From NCBI RefSeq assembly GCF_037975245.1, contig NC_092575.1, positions 11,504,501 to 11,568,500 on the forward strand: a stretch of 64,000 bases of DNA. Direction: 5' to 3'. Made by a program: the position numbers and the translations under genes. The DNA is from Apostichopus japonicus (lineage: Eukaryota; Echinodermata; Holothuroidea; Aspidochirotida; Stichopodidae). The notes beneath the pieces are model-generated. The model made no database searches. It worked only from the letters and a program-made list of their open reading frames with translations, and was not told the DNA's origin. Positions 39,331 through 49,671 of the stretch are shown one piece after another (the stretch's first letter is position 1; every line of letters starts with the position of its first letter).

Positions 39331-40782
39331 ACAATTAGGAGAAAACCATAACAGTGTGCAACCATATTTTCTCTAAGATAGATCAAATTGTTTGAATGTA
39401 GCATATGCAACAGTGTATATTCTTAACAGGACTTTCTAATCATCCCCACCCCTCATTCCCACTCAATTAGTGGAATGACATCAAAACATTATTTAGACAT
39501 ATTATCACAATATTAGGGCATCATGGAGGTCTAACCCTGTATACGGTACCTGATTCCATAGTAACCCACACCAATTGCTCCGTGCAATGAGCTAGATAGT
39601 GTACAATCTGTCATTTTCAAGACATATCAAACTTTATTTAGCAGGGATAAAAGCAAATAGTCTACTGCCAAGCCCCTTGGACCCACCCCCTCCCCACCCT
39701 TCATCCCATTCAACAAGGATGAATACACATAAAATCCTATGCTTTCAAATATTTGATATTAATGAGATCTCAAACCTACATCACCTCAATCTATGATGTT
39801 GGAAATGGTAAAAAAAAAACAGCACCCCCCCCCCATGCAACCCCTAACTGCTCCACATGATGGATCCACATATGGGTGGAGCCTGTAAAAGTTGTACAAG
39901 GTAATTTTCTACACTGATGTATTTGAGTCTAAGCAGTTTACCAATTTGGAATGACATCGAAACTTTGAAATGGTGGAAATAAGATGGTCAAAAATTAATA
40001 TTAGACTGGTCATTAAATTCTCACACACATTATGGGGACCCTAATAGTTGAAAAAAAAGACATTCTACATTACATTTAATATACGTCACCTTAATCTATG
40101 CTGTTGGAAATGGTAAAAAAATCTTTCTGGAACAATATGAGAAAGCCATAACAGTGTACATCCCTATTTTCTCTATGATATATCAAATTGTATGAATACA
40201 GCACATGCAACAGCATATATATTCTGATTAGGGCTTTCCAATCATCCCCACCCCTCATTCCCAATCAACTAGTGGAATGACATCAAAACATTATTTATAC
40301 ATAATATCACAATATTAGGGCATCATGGAGGTCTAACCCTGTATATGGTACCTGATTCCATAGTAACCGACACCAACTGCCCCATGCAATGAGCTAGATA
40401 GTGTGATAGTGTACAATCTGTAATTTTCAAGACATATCAAACTTTATGTAGCAGGGATAAAAGCAAATTATGTCCAAGAGGGCAGCCAAGTCACTTGGAT
40501 CCACCCCTTCCCCCCCCCCCCCCCACCGACCCTCCATCCCATTCAACAAGGATGAATTCACATAAAATCCTATGCTTTCAAATATGCTATGCGAATGACA
40601 GCGCTAACATACATACCTGCTTTCCCAGTTGCCCCCTCACCATCCCCCCCCTCCCCCCTTGCCCAACATAATGGTTTCACATATGGGAGGTAGCCGGTAA
40701 AAGTTAGACAAGGTAATTTTCTACACTGACCTTATTCAAGATTAAACAGTTTACCATTTTAGAGTAATATCAAAGCTTTGAA

Positions 40783-42480
40783 TTGTTTGATATTATTAAA
40801 GATGTTATACTCTCTGGGATATAAATGCATTACTTTGATGCATATTTACGGAGTAGTATGCATGCCCTGAACTTACCTGCTTCTTGCCTTAGCTATATAG
40901 TGAACAAAAAATTCCTTTTCCCTTGATGATGTGGAAGTTGTTTGATCTAAATATGAAGAAATAAAGAAAATGTCCATGTCAAGATATTACAAACTTTCTG
41001 TGGTACATTCCTTGTATCTCCATGAGGGCAATTAGGATTAAGATAAATAATACCACATTAATTAAACAATAGGAGTTGCAACTGCTGGAATGAAATCCAG
41101 GGTGAAGAGCAATCATCATAGCATATAACACTACTTGTCATTAAAGTGTTACAGAAAACCGTATATATGGCACAATTTGAAGTGAAATAAAAACAAATTA
41201 TCTCGGTTGGAAGGAATGCAATTTCTTGCCTAGTAGAGTGTCACAGAACCACCGAACCTCTGTTCTATTTTGTTGTATCTTATATTCCCATTGAGCCTAT
41301 GTGAATACAAAGCTTTTATGCCAATCATGTAAAGTATATATCTGCCACCAATTGTAACTGCAGGTTTTAACAATTAGCATGAAGCCTGCATAAATAGCAT
41401 AAACATGTTATTAGAAATAGTAGTCATCATTGTGCAACTTCTAAAGTGTAATTTTAAATTGCTAAAAAGTAAACAGTGATTACAACAGCAACATTACTTG
41501 TACAGATATAGTTCTGAAGCAATAAAATTTATACTTACCAGTTTAGCATTGTGACAAGTTGACAGATCTTGATAGGAATCGCTAGATGGCTCAGGTGCCA
41601 AATTCTGTCCATACTCAAAATATGCTTTATCTGAATTCGTCATACATGAATACCTGGAACTTGTTTTCAATAAATTCTGTACTTGCATGTACAGAACTCT
41701 TAAGGAGTATGTCAAATTTAGGTGAAAGAGAGTATTTAAACTATGAAAATCTCTTATATTATTACATAGGCTATTCTGTAACCTTGAAGAAACAAGAGTT
41801 CTAACAATTAATTTACGTCAAAATCCCCCATATGGATTACCTTCAGCATATACAGGCTATGGCTACTATTTCAGGAGGCTGTATCATGCTTTTGTATATT
41901 GATATTGACAAATGGTCAATTCACAATTATTACCTACTAGTAAGCCTAAGTGAAATCTTTCCAACTATTTATATTTGTTTATGGAGGTGTAAACTTCTAA
42001 AACATGAACTCCCAGACAAAAGAATGCATAGATGCAAACAATGTTGGGAAGTACATACCATTTTCATGCAATCTGGGATCATATTTTAGCAACAGCCTTC
42101 TCCATACACTGCTTGCCAACCAAAAATGGTGCTTGCATTATTGCCACCATGCCCCCTCCCCTCCCCACCCCACCCCACCCTGCACTAAAAAATTCTTATA
42201 AATCCCTAAAAAAACTCCTTTTCATACTAAAAGCTCTATCCAACCCTAAGCCGGTTATACAATTGATGGATCTAATGATGTGAGTAAATACATGTACTTG
42301 CTCTTTGAAACCGAGTTCCACTTTCCTGAAAAAAGGCATGCCCCCCTCTTTGCCAGGCTAACACCAGCCTGCGCCCTTGAAATGTGGCTTTGGTAACCAG
42401 AGCCTGGCTTTTGAATTTTCTGTATACTATTTGTACATAGAGTTACACATTTTGGGGGGCGCTCTTCAAAAATACCATAG
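40783..42480. other. Gene-poor single-copy-looking DNA
   Basis: No recognisable protein domain, RNA gene or repeat, except one weak minus-strand exon candidate at 41,539-41,653 (listed separately). Overlapping short ORFs at 41,494-42,488 show no conserved features. Confidence 0.55.
41539..41653 (-). CDS. Possible internal exon, unknown protein
   Basis: On the minus strand an open stretch starts after a weak acceptor (AAGTTCCAG) and ends at a strong donor, CTG|GTAAGTAT. The ~38 codons include YGQNLAPEPSSDSYQDLS and are not low-complexity. The acceptor lacks a good pyrimidine tract and I find no partner exons in this window, so a chance ORF remains likely. No function is proposed. Confidence 0.25.
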
Positions 42481-42585
42481 GTCCCCACAATGTGTGTTGA
42501 AAAATTTTCAAGAAAGAAGAAAAAATTAAAAAAAATTAAAAATCCTTATTTTCATCTAAAACATGCAAAATAAGTTTTTTATTAG

Positions 42586-42620
42586 CAAAACATTATGGGG
42601 ACCTGATACAGGTCCCCACA
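42586..42620. repeat. Imperfect palindrome (GGGGACCTGATACAGGTCCCC)
   Basis: ATTATGGGGACC is mirrored by GGTCCCCACAAT around GATACA-type centre bases. GGTCCCCACAATGT also occurs at 42,480, so this may be a small foldback remnant next to the microsatellite. Confidence 0.6.
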
Positions 42621-42692
42621 ATGTTCACAGTCCCCATAGCGAAGGTGTGTTGTCACATGCGGGTCCCCGTAAACCACCTTACGCAAACACAC

Positions 42693-43145
42693 ACATACAT
42701 ACATACATACATACATACATACATACATACATACATACATACATACATACATACATACATACATACATACATACATACATACATACATACATACATACAT
42801 ACATACATACATACATACATACATACATACATACATACATACATACATACATACATACATACATACATACATACATACATACATACATACATACATACAT
42901 ACATACATACATACATACATACATACATACATACATACATACATACATACATACATACATACATACATACACGCATACATACATGCATACATACATACAT
43001 ACACGCATACATACACACATACATACATACATACATACATACATACATACATACATACATACATACATACACACATACACACATACATACATACATACAT
43101 ACATACATACACACACATACACACACATACACACATACATACATA
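42693..43145. repeat. (ATAC)n tetranucleotide microsatellite, ~450 bp
   Basis: Almost perfect ACAT/ATAC repeats for ~280 bp, then increasingly interrupted by ACGC and ACAC variants. Because 4 and 3 are coprime, all six frames stay open and give repetitive YIHT or MYVC ORFs of 160-210 codons; none is a gene. Confidence 0.99.
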
Positions 43146-44660
43146 AGAAAGACAAAGAGAAAGTGAAAAATGTTCCAGATCGTAGTGGCACTGTGACATG
43201 ACAGATTTAAAAAAACTAACAGATCACATAAATGACTTTTAAACAGACATATCTCCTAAATAGAACATTGTATTTTCTTAGGTATTTTGGGGAGTTGATC
43301 ATCACAAATTTCTCTGTCATATATGCCAAGGATTGTAGTTGGGGTTTGCTACCCCTTGAAGTTAACCTTATTTTATCTTTATCAAGTTACTAATGTGAAC
43401 GTTACCGGTCAACCAAATGTGGAAATTGTAACGGAATGTATTAAAGATAAATGAAAAATACTCTTGGTCTTCATTATAACATTTATCTCACTTATTCCAA
43501 GAGAAAAGTAGCATATCTAAAAAAAAATGAGATGCATCTTGATGAAATTCTTCATAAAAATAAGTTTGACAGCTAATCAACGTTCCTAATGTTTCAAGTT
43601 TCCAAGATACATAAACAATAAGATTATACTGGGAAAGTGAAACTTTCAAGTAAAGTTTACCCTTATGATATCACAAACACAACCTACTGGGATCACTGAA
43701 TGAAAGAATCCAGGGTTTAACAACATGAAATACATTCCCTTCAATCAATTATACCTTTGAACTAACGGACACTTCCATAACTAATTATTTATGCGATTAC
43801 CACTTTAGCAAGTAAAAGAACAAGAAAAATACTTTAAAGGCAACTTTGTCTCAGAATTGAAGAGAAGACATCCGAATGATATCCCCATCCGCTACCCCAC
43901 CCCAACCCCCACGAATTTTGTTTCATTTATAGTTAAGCTTTATCGTTAAATCTATTTTGGGTTGAAATTAATCTTAATTAATTTATATATTTCATATAAT
44001 TTCATATAAATTCATGCCACGGCAACGTTCAACTGGCTTTTTTCATGTAGTTAAACTTCTGCAGGTGCCGCAATACCCTCTAAAATTTTGAACACTTTGA
44101 GACACAATCAAGTCACTCCTGCATTATATTCCATCTTAAAACAATGAATGTAATTCTTTACGGTAAATGATTGCGTTCTTTGCCATTCCTATTTTTGAAC
44201 TTTCTCTTAGAAAGTACGAAATATTTCCATTTCATATATTTGTTAAATTACCATATTGCAACAATAAGAATGGATAAATTCAAAATGTTTTCGCTTCATA
44301 TTAAAACGGAAATACTGAAAAACAGATCTATTAACTTTAAATTAAATTTGCAATGAAACCTGCACAGCTTTTAGTTATATATTCTTATTTGTTTGAGAAA
44401 CTAACTATATCAGCTTATTATTTACTGTAATGTCTGTCATAATATACACAATGTAAGGACTACTATAGCTCACGACCTTTAAAATTATGATTTCATAGGT
44501 GTAATATGTGCATTACTCTGCTCTGTTTGTTCCCATATCACTCTTGTGGCTAAGATTTCATCCTACTTTCAGATCGGTCAATGTTAACAGTTTTATAATA
44601 AACTGTGATTTATCGGTATTACTTACATTTTAAATAAGCGAGAACTTGAGTGAATATACT
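43146..44660. other. Spacer without recognisable gene
   Basis: A/T-rich DNA without a supported exon, RNA gene or repeat. The one 61-codon ORF at 44,171 shows no recognisable features. Confidence 0.55.
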
Positions 44661-44667
44661 CAAAATA

Positions 44668-44739
44668 CAATTCATAATCATGGACGTTAAATATGAATGT
44701 AAGAGACTGACTTCGGTCAGCTTGCGGCTTTGATAAGCC
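44668..44739 (+). repeat. Dispersed repeat shared with the Ig-gene intron
   Basis: CAATTCATAATCATGGACGT through GACTTCGGTCAGCTTGCGGC and TTGATAAGCC recurs as the reverse complement at ~59,692-59,763 and ~60,355-60,425 in an intron of the Ig gene. Three copies within 16 kb, one inverted, indicate an interspersed element of unknown class. Confidence 0.75.
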
Positions 44740-44924
44740 AATGAGGCTTCTTCGCGAGTTCCTACTTGCAGGAGGATCTAATATACAAAATAAGTTATAG
44801 TATCATTTCTAACACAGGTAATGGATATAGTGCATTCCAATAGTGGCTTATCTACGGTGTTTTCGTTGCTCCTCTTCCCAGAATCCCAAAGAGATTTTGT
44901 GGTTCAAATCATTAAAATGGGCCT

Positions 44925-46150
44925 TATTAGAAAAAATAATAATAGATAAACTTATAAAGCGCCAAAATCTACAGAGTATTCGATGGCGCTGTACAATAAT
45001 TATGAAAAAGCATGATTGAAATAATAAGTCTTAAGTTGTGACTTAAACTGAGAGAGAGAAGGGGATGTCCTGACAGACACAGGTAAATCATTCCACAAGA
45101 CAGGACCAGCTGACAAGAATGCACGGTCACCATAGGTTTTCAGCCTAGTTCCAGGTACAATGAGAGACATATTATTGCCAGATCTTAGCTGATAACGAGG
45201 GTTGACAGAATAGGAAATAAGCTCGGCTAGAGAAGGAGCCACGCCATGTATGCCTTTGTAAACAAAAAGTAATATTTTAAATTTAATCTTATACTCGACA
45301 TTTAACCAGTGCAAGGAACGCAAAATACTGCGAGAGGGGTGCCAAACTCATAACAGTCAACAACCAATCTGGCAGCACTGTTTTGCAAACGCTGGAGATT
45401 ATGAACTAAATTACATGAAATACCAAAAAGCAAACTATTGCAATAATCTAGATGACTGTGTATAAACGCGAGTACCAGAATACTCATAGATTTGGATGAC
45501 ACGTGCTTTCTAATGTCCTTAAGATTGAAAGTATACAAGTAGCCAATTTTGCAAACATTGGTAACATGTTCTTCCATTTTCATATGTGTGTCAAATATGA
45601 CGCCAAGGTTACGAACCTAGATGGAAGAAGCTATAGAAGTATCGCCAACACTAATTGAACTGTTTCAATTTTCGTAAGTTGGGCAGGGGTACCAAAACTG
45701 ATAAATTCAGTTTTGGAGTCATTAAGTTTTAATTTATGTGCAACCATCCAATCACTAATGTCAGAGATACGTTCTCCATAAGGCTGAAAGCATCAGCCTC
45801 AGTGGTTTTGTTTTTACAAGGCTTGAAGCTATAAACCAACTGAGTATCATCAGCATAGGCAAATCCTGTGTCAGAATAGGTAGAAATGACTTTAAATAGC
45901 GAGGCTGTATATAGCGTAAAACACAAAGGACCTAGACAGGAACCCTGGGGAACTCCGTGTTCAACATGGAGCTCATCAGAATTAACACCATTCAGTGAAA
46001 CAAACTGCGATCTATCACTAAGGTAGTTTACAAACCATTTTAGAGCAGTATTTCTAATACCAAAATCGTTTTCCAAAATGTCAGTAGTATAGGGTGATCA
46101 ACGGTGTCAAATGCGGAGCTGAGGTCCCAATAGGACCATGAGTACAACTG
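44925..46150 (-). pseudogene. L2/CR1-like LINE fragment, RT plus 3' end
   Basis: The coding order on the minus strand is SSAFDTVDH (~46,120), GVPQGSCLGPLCFTLY (~45,940), FAYADDTQLV (~45,860), HLDYCNSLLFGI (~45,440), LQRLQNSAARLV, then SLHWLNVEYKIKFK and YGDRAFLSAGPVLWNDLP (45,323-45,000). This is the palm and C-terminal region of a non-LTR reverse transcriptase of the L2/CR1 type. At least two frameshifts (near 45,700 and 45,310) and a 5' truncation near 46,150 make it a dead copy. The 3' tail GGCGCTTTATAAGTTTATCT followed by ATT-rich sequence at ~44,925-44,985 is typical of these elements. It is a different subfamily from the copy at 54,081. Confidence 0.85.
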
Positions 46151-46733
46151 CGGCCACAAGTCCAGATAAGACATCCACCAGTACCACGTGAGTGCCTATC
46201 AAGAAGACATTCATAACCACATGGGGTAAACATGTATACCAGACAGGTTCAATTCTCATTTTTCTGGACCTTCAGTTTTAGTGGTATTTCATTAACGATG
46301 ACAAAAGTTTGAAATATATTGAAAGTGAACTATATGAATTATACCAATGTTCTGGTGATATATAACGAGGAACCGATGCATTCGCATTAAAGTGACACAG
46401 AATTTAGGTACGGTTACTTTCATACAACTTATATTTACATTGTCGGAAGTTTTTACAATCGTTCATGAATGTTTTTAAGCTACCAAAAATTAATGACGCT
46501 GGAAAAAAAACACGTTAGAGAAGCTCGTGAAACTCATGAAAAGTATTTACACACCTTCAATATTCCATTGTTCGATATACTTTCTGGAGTAGATATTATG
46601 TCGATAACAAGTAAATTAATTTCGTAGGCTAATGAAAGTGCACAAACTATTTTCTGAAAACTTCTTTAAAGGGAATGTCGATACACTTGTTTGCGATAAG
46701 GAGTCAAAGGGTAGGTAAGGTTACTACTCTCTG
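46151..46733. other. Spacer without recognisable gene
   Basis: A/T-rich sequence between two LINE fragments of opposite orientation. No ORF, RNA gene or repeat is supported. Confidence 0.5.
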
Positions 46734-47155
46734 TTGATCTTGTGTTTGCATGTTAAAAGAGCCACCCACAAGAGTGGTCACACACTAGATCTGATCATGA
46801 CAAGGTCACTTGAGCACACAGTTGAGAATGTTGAGTTGTATGGGGCTTTCATTTCAGACCACAATCCAGTGTTTTTTCAATCTTGTATTGGAAAAAGAGT
46901 ACGGGAAGAAAAGGAATACCGCAAATATCGTGCTATATAGACATTAATCAGTTCCGAAGCGACATTATAAATTCACCACTGTGTATCACAAGCACAAAAG
47001 AGGTCAATGACATCTCAATTAATAATTTCTGTAAAACCTACAACACTGTGTTATCTGATCTCTTAGATCAACATGCACAATTAAACCAGAATGCAAATTG
47101 CATTGTGGTTTCGATGATGAAACATAGGCAGTTTTTTTTCATGTATCTGACGTAA
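46734..47155 (+). pseudogene. LINE endonuclease-RT linker fragment
   Basis: ATHKSGHTLDLIMTRS and ISDHNPVFF match the last two blocks of an APE-type LINE endonuclease (GHTLDL and SDH motifs). A frameshift near 46,930 leads to IDINQFRSDI and FCKTYNTVLSDLLDQHA, the linker before the RT domain. It stops short of the RT, lies opposite to the LINE fragment to its left, and is a pseudogene. Homologous blocks can be seen in the fuller element at 54,167-57,168. Confidence 0.75.
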
Positions 47156-47164
47156 TGTACATTG

Positions 47165-47640
47165 AGGGTGTACATGTTTACAAGGGTTTAAAGATTCACC
47201 TCTGATGACCTCAAATAACCTCTGACCTCAACCCAAAAACAACAGGCTCCTTAAACACAATGTGGTACTCCTACACCAAATATGAGGTCTGCCCATGATT
47301 CCCTTTTGCGATATCGGGTTTATGAGGTTTGCACATTTTGATCCCTGGTGACCCCAAATGAACTTTGACCTCGACCAAAAACAATAGACTTCTTGTACTT
47401 AATGTGGTATTTCTACACGCTAAATGTGAGGTCCTCCCAAGCTTTTCTTCTTAAGATATCGTGTTTACAAGGTTTTCACACTCTGACCCCTGGTGACCCC
47501 AAATAACCTTCACCTCCACCAAAAACAATAGGCTTCTTTTACTTAATGTGGTACCACTTCACACTAAATATGAAATTGTTCTGACCTTAACTTCTTGAGA
47601 TATCGTGTTCTACAAGCTAGGTGTCACAAACACACTCACA
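47165..47640 (+). repeat. ~144-bp tandem repeat, three units
   Basis: Anchors T(G/A)TGACC-CCAAAT at ~47,203, 47,346 and 47,491 give a period of 143-145 bp. Each unit has ACCAAAAACAATAG, CTTAATGTGGTA, a TATGAGGT-type block and GATATCGTGTT. The last unit runs into (CA)n at ~47,636-47,670. Non-coding. Confidence 0.85.
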
Positions 47641-47670
47641 CACACACACACGCACACATACACGCACACG

Positions 47671-48320
47671 CCCATCCGCCTGCAAGACTACTAAGGTTAA
47701 GTAAAAGGGAAAGTTGACAAAACAACTTTGGGCAAAATTAGGAAACATGGAACATTCACTTTCGATACATTTTTTATTTCATACGAAAGATTAAAAGTAC
47801 CATCAACATAAGAAAATCTTTGCCCCATAAGTTGACATTTTTCAGTAAATTGTTTAGATAACAAGATAATATCTTATCAAAAATCATAAATGTCGGATTG
47901 CTCAGTTGCATCAACTGACCAATTGAACATTTTCTGCAAAATGTTTAATTGAAAACTTATCAGAATTTGGGACAAAGTTTTCTTATTTGATAGCAGTTTA
48001 AGCTTCCGTATTTCCAGGATATTAGCATCCGCTTATGAAACCAGGGAGGGTTAGTCTATTACCTTCTATTAGAAATTCTATCACAACAATTCTGCCACAT
48101 TGGAAGAGAGTAAGGACGAAACTGTCGAGAAGACTGCCGTCAGATGATACTATGTGTGTAAGTGTTTCAATGATTGTATTTTATTCATATATTTTTGTTA
48201 ACGTCTCGGGAACGACATGCTGTAAGTTACCGTATACATCTACTATGATATGCAATTACTCTACTTCTATGTATTGAACACGTTTGCTTCAGGAAGTGAA
48301 CAACTGAACCATTCATACAA
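47671..48320. other. Spacer without supported gene
   Basis: A possible exon-like stretch at 48,019-48,157 (acceptor TTTCCAG, donor GTGT|GTAAGT) has no recognisable protein and is not called. Otherwise nothing is seen. Confidence 0.45.
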
Positions 48321-48340
48321 ATATATATATATATATAAAC

Positions 48341-48416
<76 letters not shown>
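48321..48416. repeat. (TA)n microsatellite
   Basis: About 95 bp of TA repeats directly bordering the 3' end of the minus-strand Penelope-like fragment. Confidence 0.97.
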
Positions 48417-48418
<2 letters not shown>

Positions 48419-48440
48419 AAAAAGATAAACAAGCGAATAT

Positions 48441-48502
48441 TTTAACAACGACATACTGCTATATTTCGGAGTGGTCACCACTCCATCGTCAGGCAATTGT
48501 AC
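48441..48502 (-). ncRNA. Hammerhead-ribozyme-like motif
   Basis: Minus-strand reading: CTGACGA (48,486-48,492), a 7-bp stem GGAGTGG/CCACTCC with loop TGA, then GAAA (48,464-48,467). It continues ATATA-GCAG-TATGT, a 5-bp stem III with tetraloop, and a C at the expected cleavage position. The CUGANGA...GAA core and three helices fit a hammerhead; stem I is imperfect. One extra base lies between CUGACGA and stem II, a departure from the canonical form. Penelope-like elements are known to carry hammerheads in their terminal repeats. Activity is not shown. Confidence 0.55.
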
Positions 48503-48665
48503 AAGATCAATTAAATACAAGGGCTAATATACATCCAAGGACGACAATAGTGATAAGCATGGGTGATTTTTAAACTAGGAATGATTGGAACAACCAGCAA
48601 ATTTTTAGTGAATATTTTTAACTTAGGGATGAATAGAACAATTAGCAATAAAAAGTAAATAGGGA

Positions 48666-49016
48666 TTAGAATAGCTCCAACCCGTAGCTCGCTACATTTC
48701 TATTTAGGTCAGCATTTAAGTCTTTCATTAGGAGACTCTCATTAATCTTCCTCATGAACCACTGGGGTTCATTACCAATAGTGGCACAATGGTCAACAAA
48801 AGTAGGCAGATGATGTTTATGCGCAGTACAATGAAGGTTAATAGCGCCTTTCTGACCACCAAAGGAGCTCATCAGGCTATCCTTAAGCCGTCTATTGGTT
48901 TCTCCGACATAAAAGGAATCACAGTCTGGACAGTTAATCCTTTTAACAACATTGTTGGCATAATCTAACTGATAGGCATCCTTGAAATTGAACAGAGCAG
49001 AGATTTTCTTTTGTGA
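48666..49016 (-). pseudogene. Penelope-like GIY-YIG endonuclease fragment
   Basis: Reading the minus strand gives LFNFKDAYQLDYANNVVKR, then INCPDCDSFYVGETNRRL (the CPxC cluster and a YVGET form of the YIG block) and finally KINESLLMKDLNADLNRN, ending GLELF at a stop at 48,666. Order and spacing match the nicking endonuclease that follows the RT in Penelope-like elements. Upstream of ~49,016 the reading frame is broken and the RT domain is absent, so this is a 5'-truncated copy. The methionine at 48,872 is internal and not a real start. Confidence 0.8.
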
Positions 49017-49077
49017 ATTATTTTGATATGTATATTGTCATTACACAACCCCTTAATGTAACTAACTAAAGTCTTAG

Positions 49078-49488
49078 CCTACTTTTGTTGACCATTGTGC
49101 CACTATTGGTAATGAAACCCAGTGGTTCAGGAGGAAGATTAAAGAGAGTCTCCTAATAAAAGACTTAAATGCTGACCTAAATAGAAATGAAGCGCGCTAC
49201 GGGTTGGAGCTATTCTAATCCCTATTTACTTTTTATTGCTGGTTGTTCTATTCTTCCCTAAGTTAAAAATTATCCACTAAAAATTTGCTGGTTGTTCCAA
49301 TCATTCCTAGTTTAAAAATCACCCATGCTTATCACTACTGTCGTCCTTGGATGTATATTAGCCCTTGTATTTAATTGATCTTGTACAATTGCCTGACGAT
49401 GGAGTGGTGACCACTCCAAAATATAGCAGTATGTCGTTGTTAAAAATATTCGCTTGTTTACCTTTTATATTATCAGTATGGACCACTA

Positions 49489-49497
<9 letters not shown>
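49078..49497 (+). mobile_element. Penelope-like element, 3' part, plus copy
   Basis: Inverted partner of the 48,417-49,077 copy. It encodes the endonuclease tail (HCATIGNETQWFRRKIK, KDLNADLNRN, GLELF and a stop) from ~49,089 to ~49,219. The same non-coding terminus follows, then a TA microsatellite. Differences from the minus copy include several amino-acid changes and small indels, so the two are not a fresh duplication. Confidence 0.8.
49393..49435 (+). ncRNA. Hammerhead-like motif with broken core
   Basis: Same architecture as at 48,441 but plus strand: CTGACGA at 49,393-49,399, stem GGAGTGG/CCACTCC, then AAAA instead of GAAA at 49,418-49,421. The G-to-A change falls on an invariant catalytic-core position (G12), so cleavage is predicted to be lost. 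Confidence 0.5.
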
Positions 49498-49526
<29 letters not shown>

Positions 49527-49580
49527 TTATTTATTGATATATATGTATATATATTTATATACATATATATCAATAAATAA

Positions 49581-49666
<86 letters not shown>
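49498..49666. repeat. (TA)n microsatellite with internal palindrome
   Basis: TA dinucleotides interrupted by TTTATTTATTTATTGA and its mirror TCAATAAATAAATA around 49,520-49,585, forming a perfect-looking foldback within the repeat. Confidence 0.95.

Positions 49667-49669
<3 letters not shown>

Positions 49670-49671
<2 letters not shown>

Larger units (their letters stand above)
16893..40782 (+). repeat. Satellite array 2, ~31 monomers of 770-790 bp
   Basis: Head-to-tail copies of the same satellite family as array 1 but reverse-complemented. Anchors near CCAAGTCACTTGGATCC occur at about 16,972, 17,762, 19,328, 20,116, 20,906, 21,697, 22,487, 23,279, 24,070 and 25,631, then onward to 40,484. 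A variant anchor, CCAAGCCCCTTGGACCC, occurs at 18,536, 24,846, 36,410 and 39,672, with a one-base variant at 38,280. At least three monomer types alternate: T with CCACCGAACCTCC, S with ATGCTCTAAAATATT, and N with AATACACATAAAATCC. The last copy (~40,560 onward) is diverged, as at satellite edges. Recurrent 60-75-codon ORFs change frame at the poly-C tracts, so they are not coding. Confidence 0.97.
48417..49077 (-). mobile_element. Penelope-like element, 3' part, minus copy
   Basis: The minus strand encodes the C-terminal GIY-YIG endonuclease of a Penelope-like retroelement, followed by ~170 bp of terminal non-coding DNA that contains a hammerhead-like motif and ends at a TA microsatellite. 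It lies head to head with a second, plus-strand copy beginning at ~49,078. The reverse transcriptase is missing. Confidence 0.8.

Noticed and set aside
1-40782. CRISPR array as explanation of regular repeats
   Set aside because: The units are ~0.8 kb with no short repeat/spacer alternation, and the genome is eukaryotic.
42478-42510. AGGTCCCCACAATGTGTG as an outlying satellite relic (monomers have GGGTCCCCATAATGTGTG)
   Set aside because: The similarity covers under 25 bp and flanks do not match a monomer.
42563-43201. 160-212-codon ORFs of YIHT and MYVC repeats
   Set aside because: Translation of the (ATAC)n microsatellite; open in nearly all frames.
48019-48157. Possible first coding exon (MKPGRVSLLPSIRN...) with a GTAAGT donor
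   Set aside because: No recognisable protein features, an in-frame stop just upstream and no partner exons.
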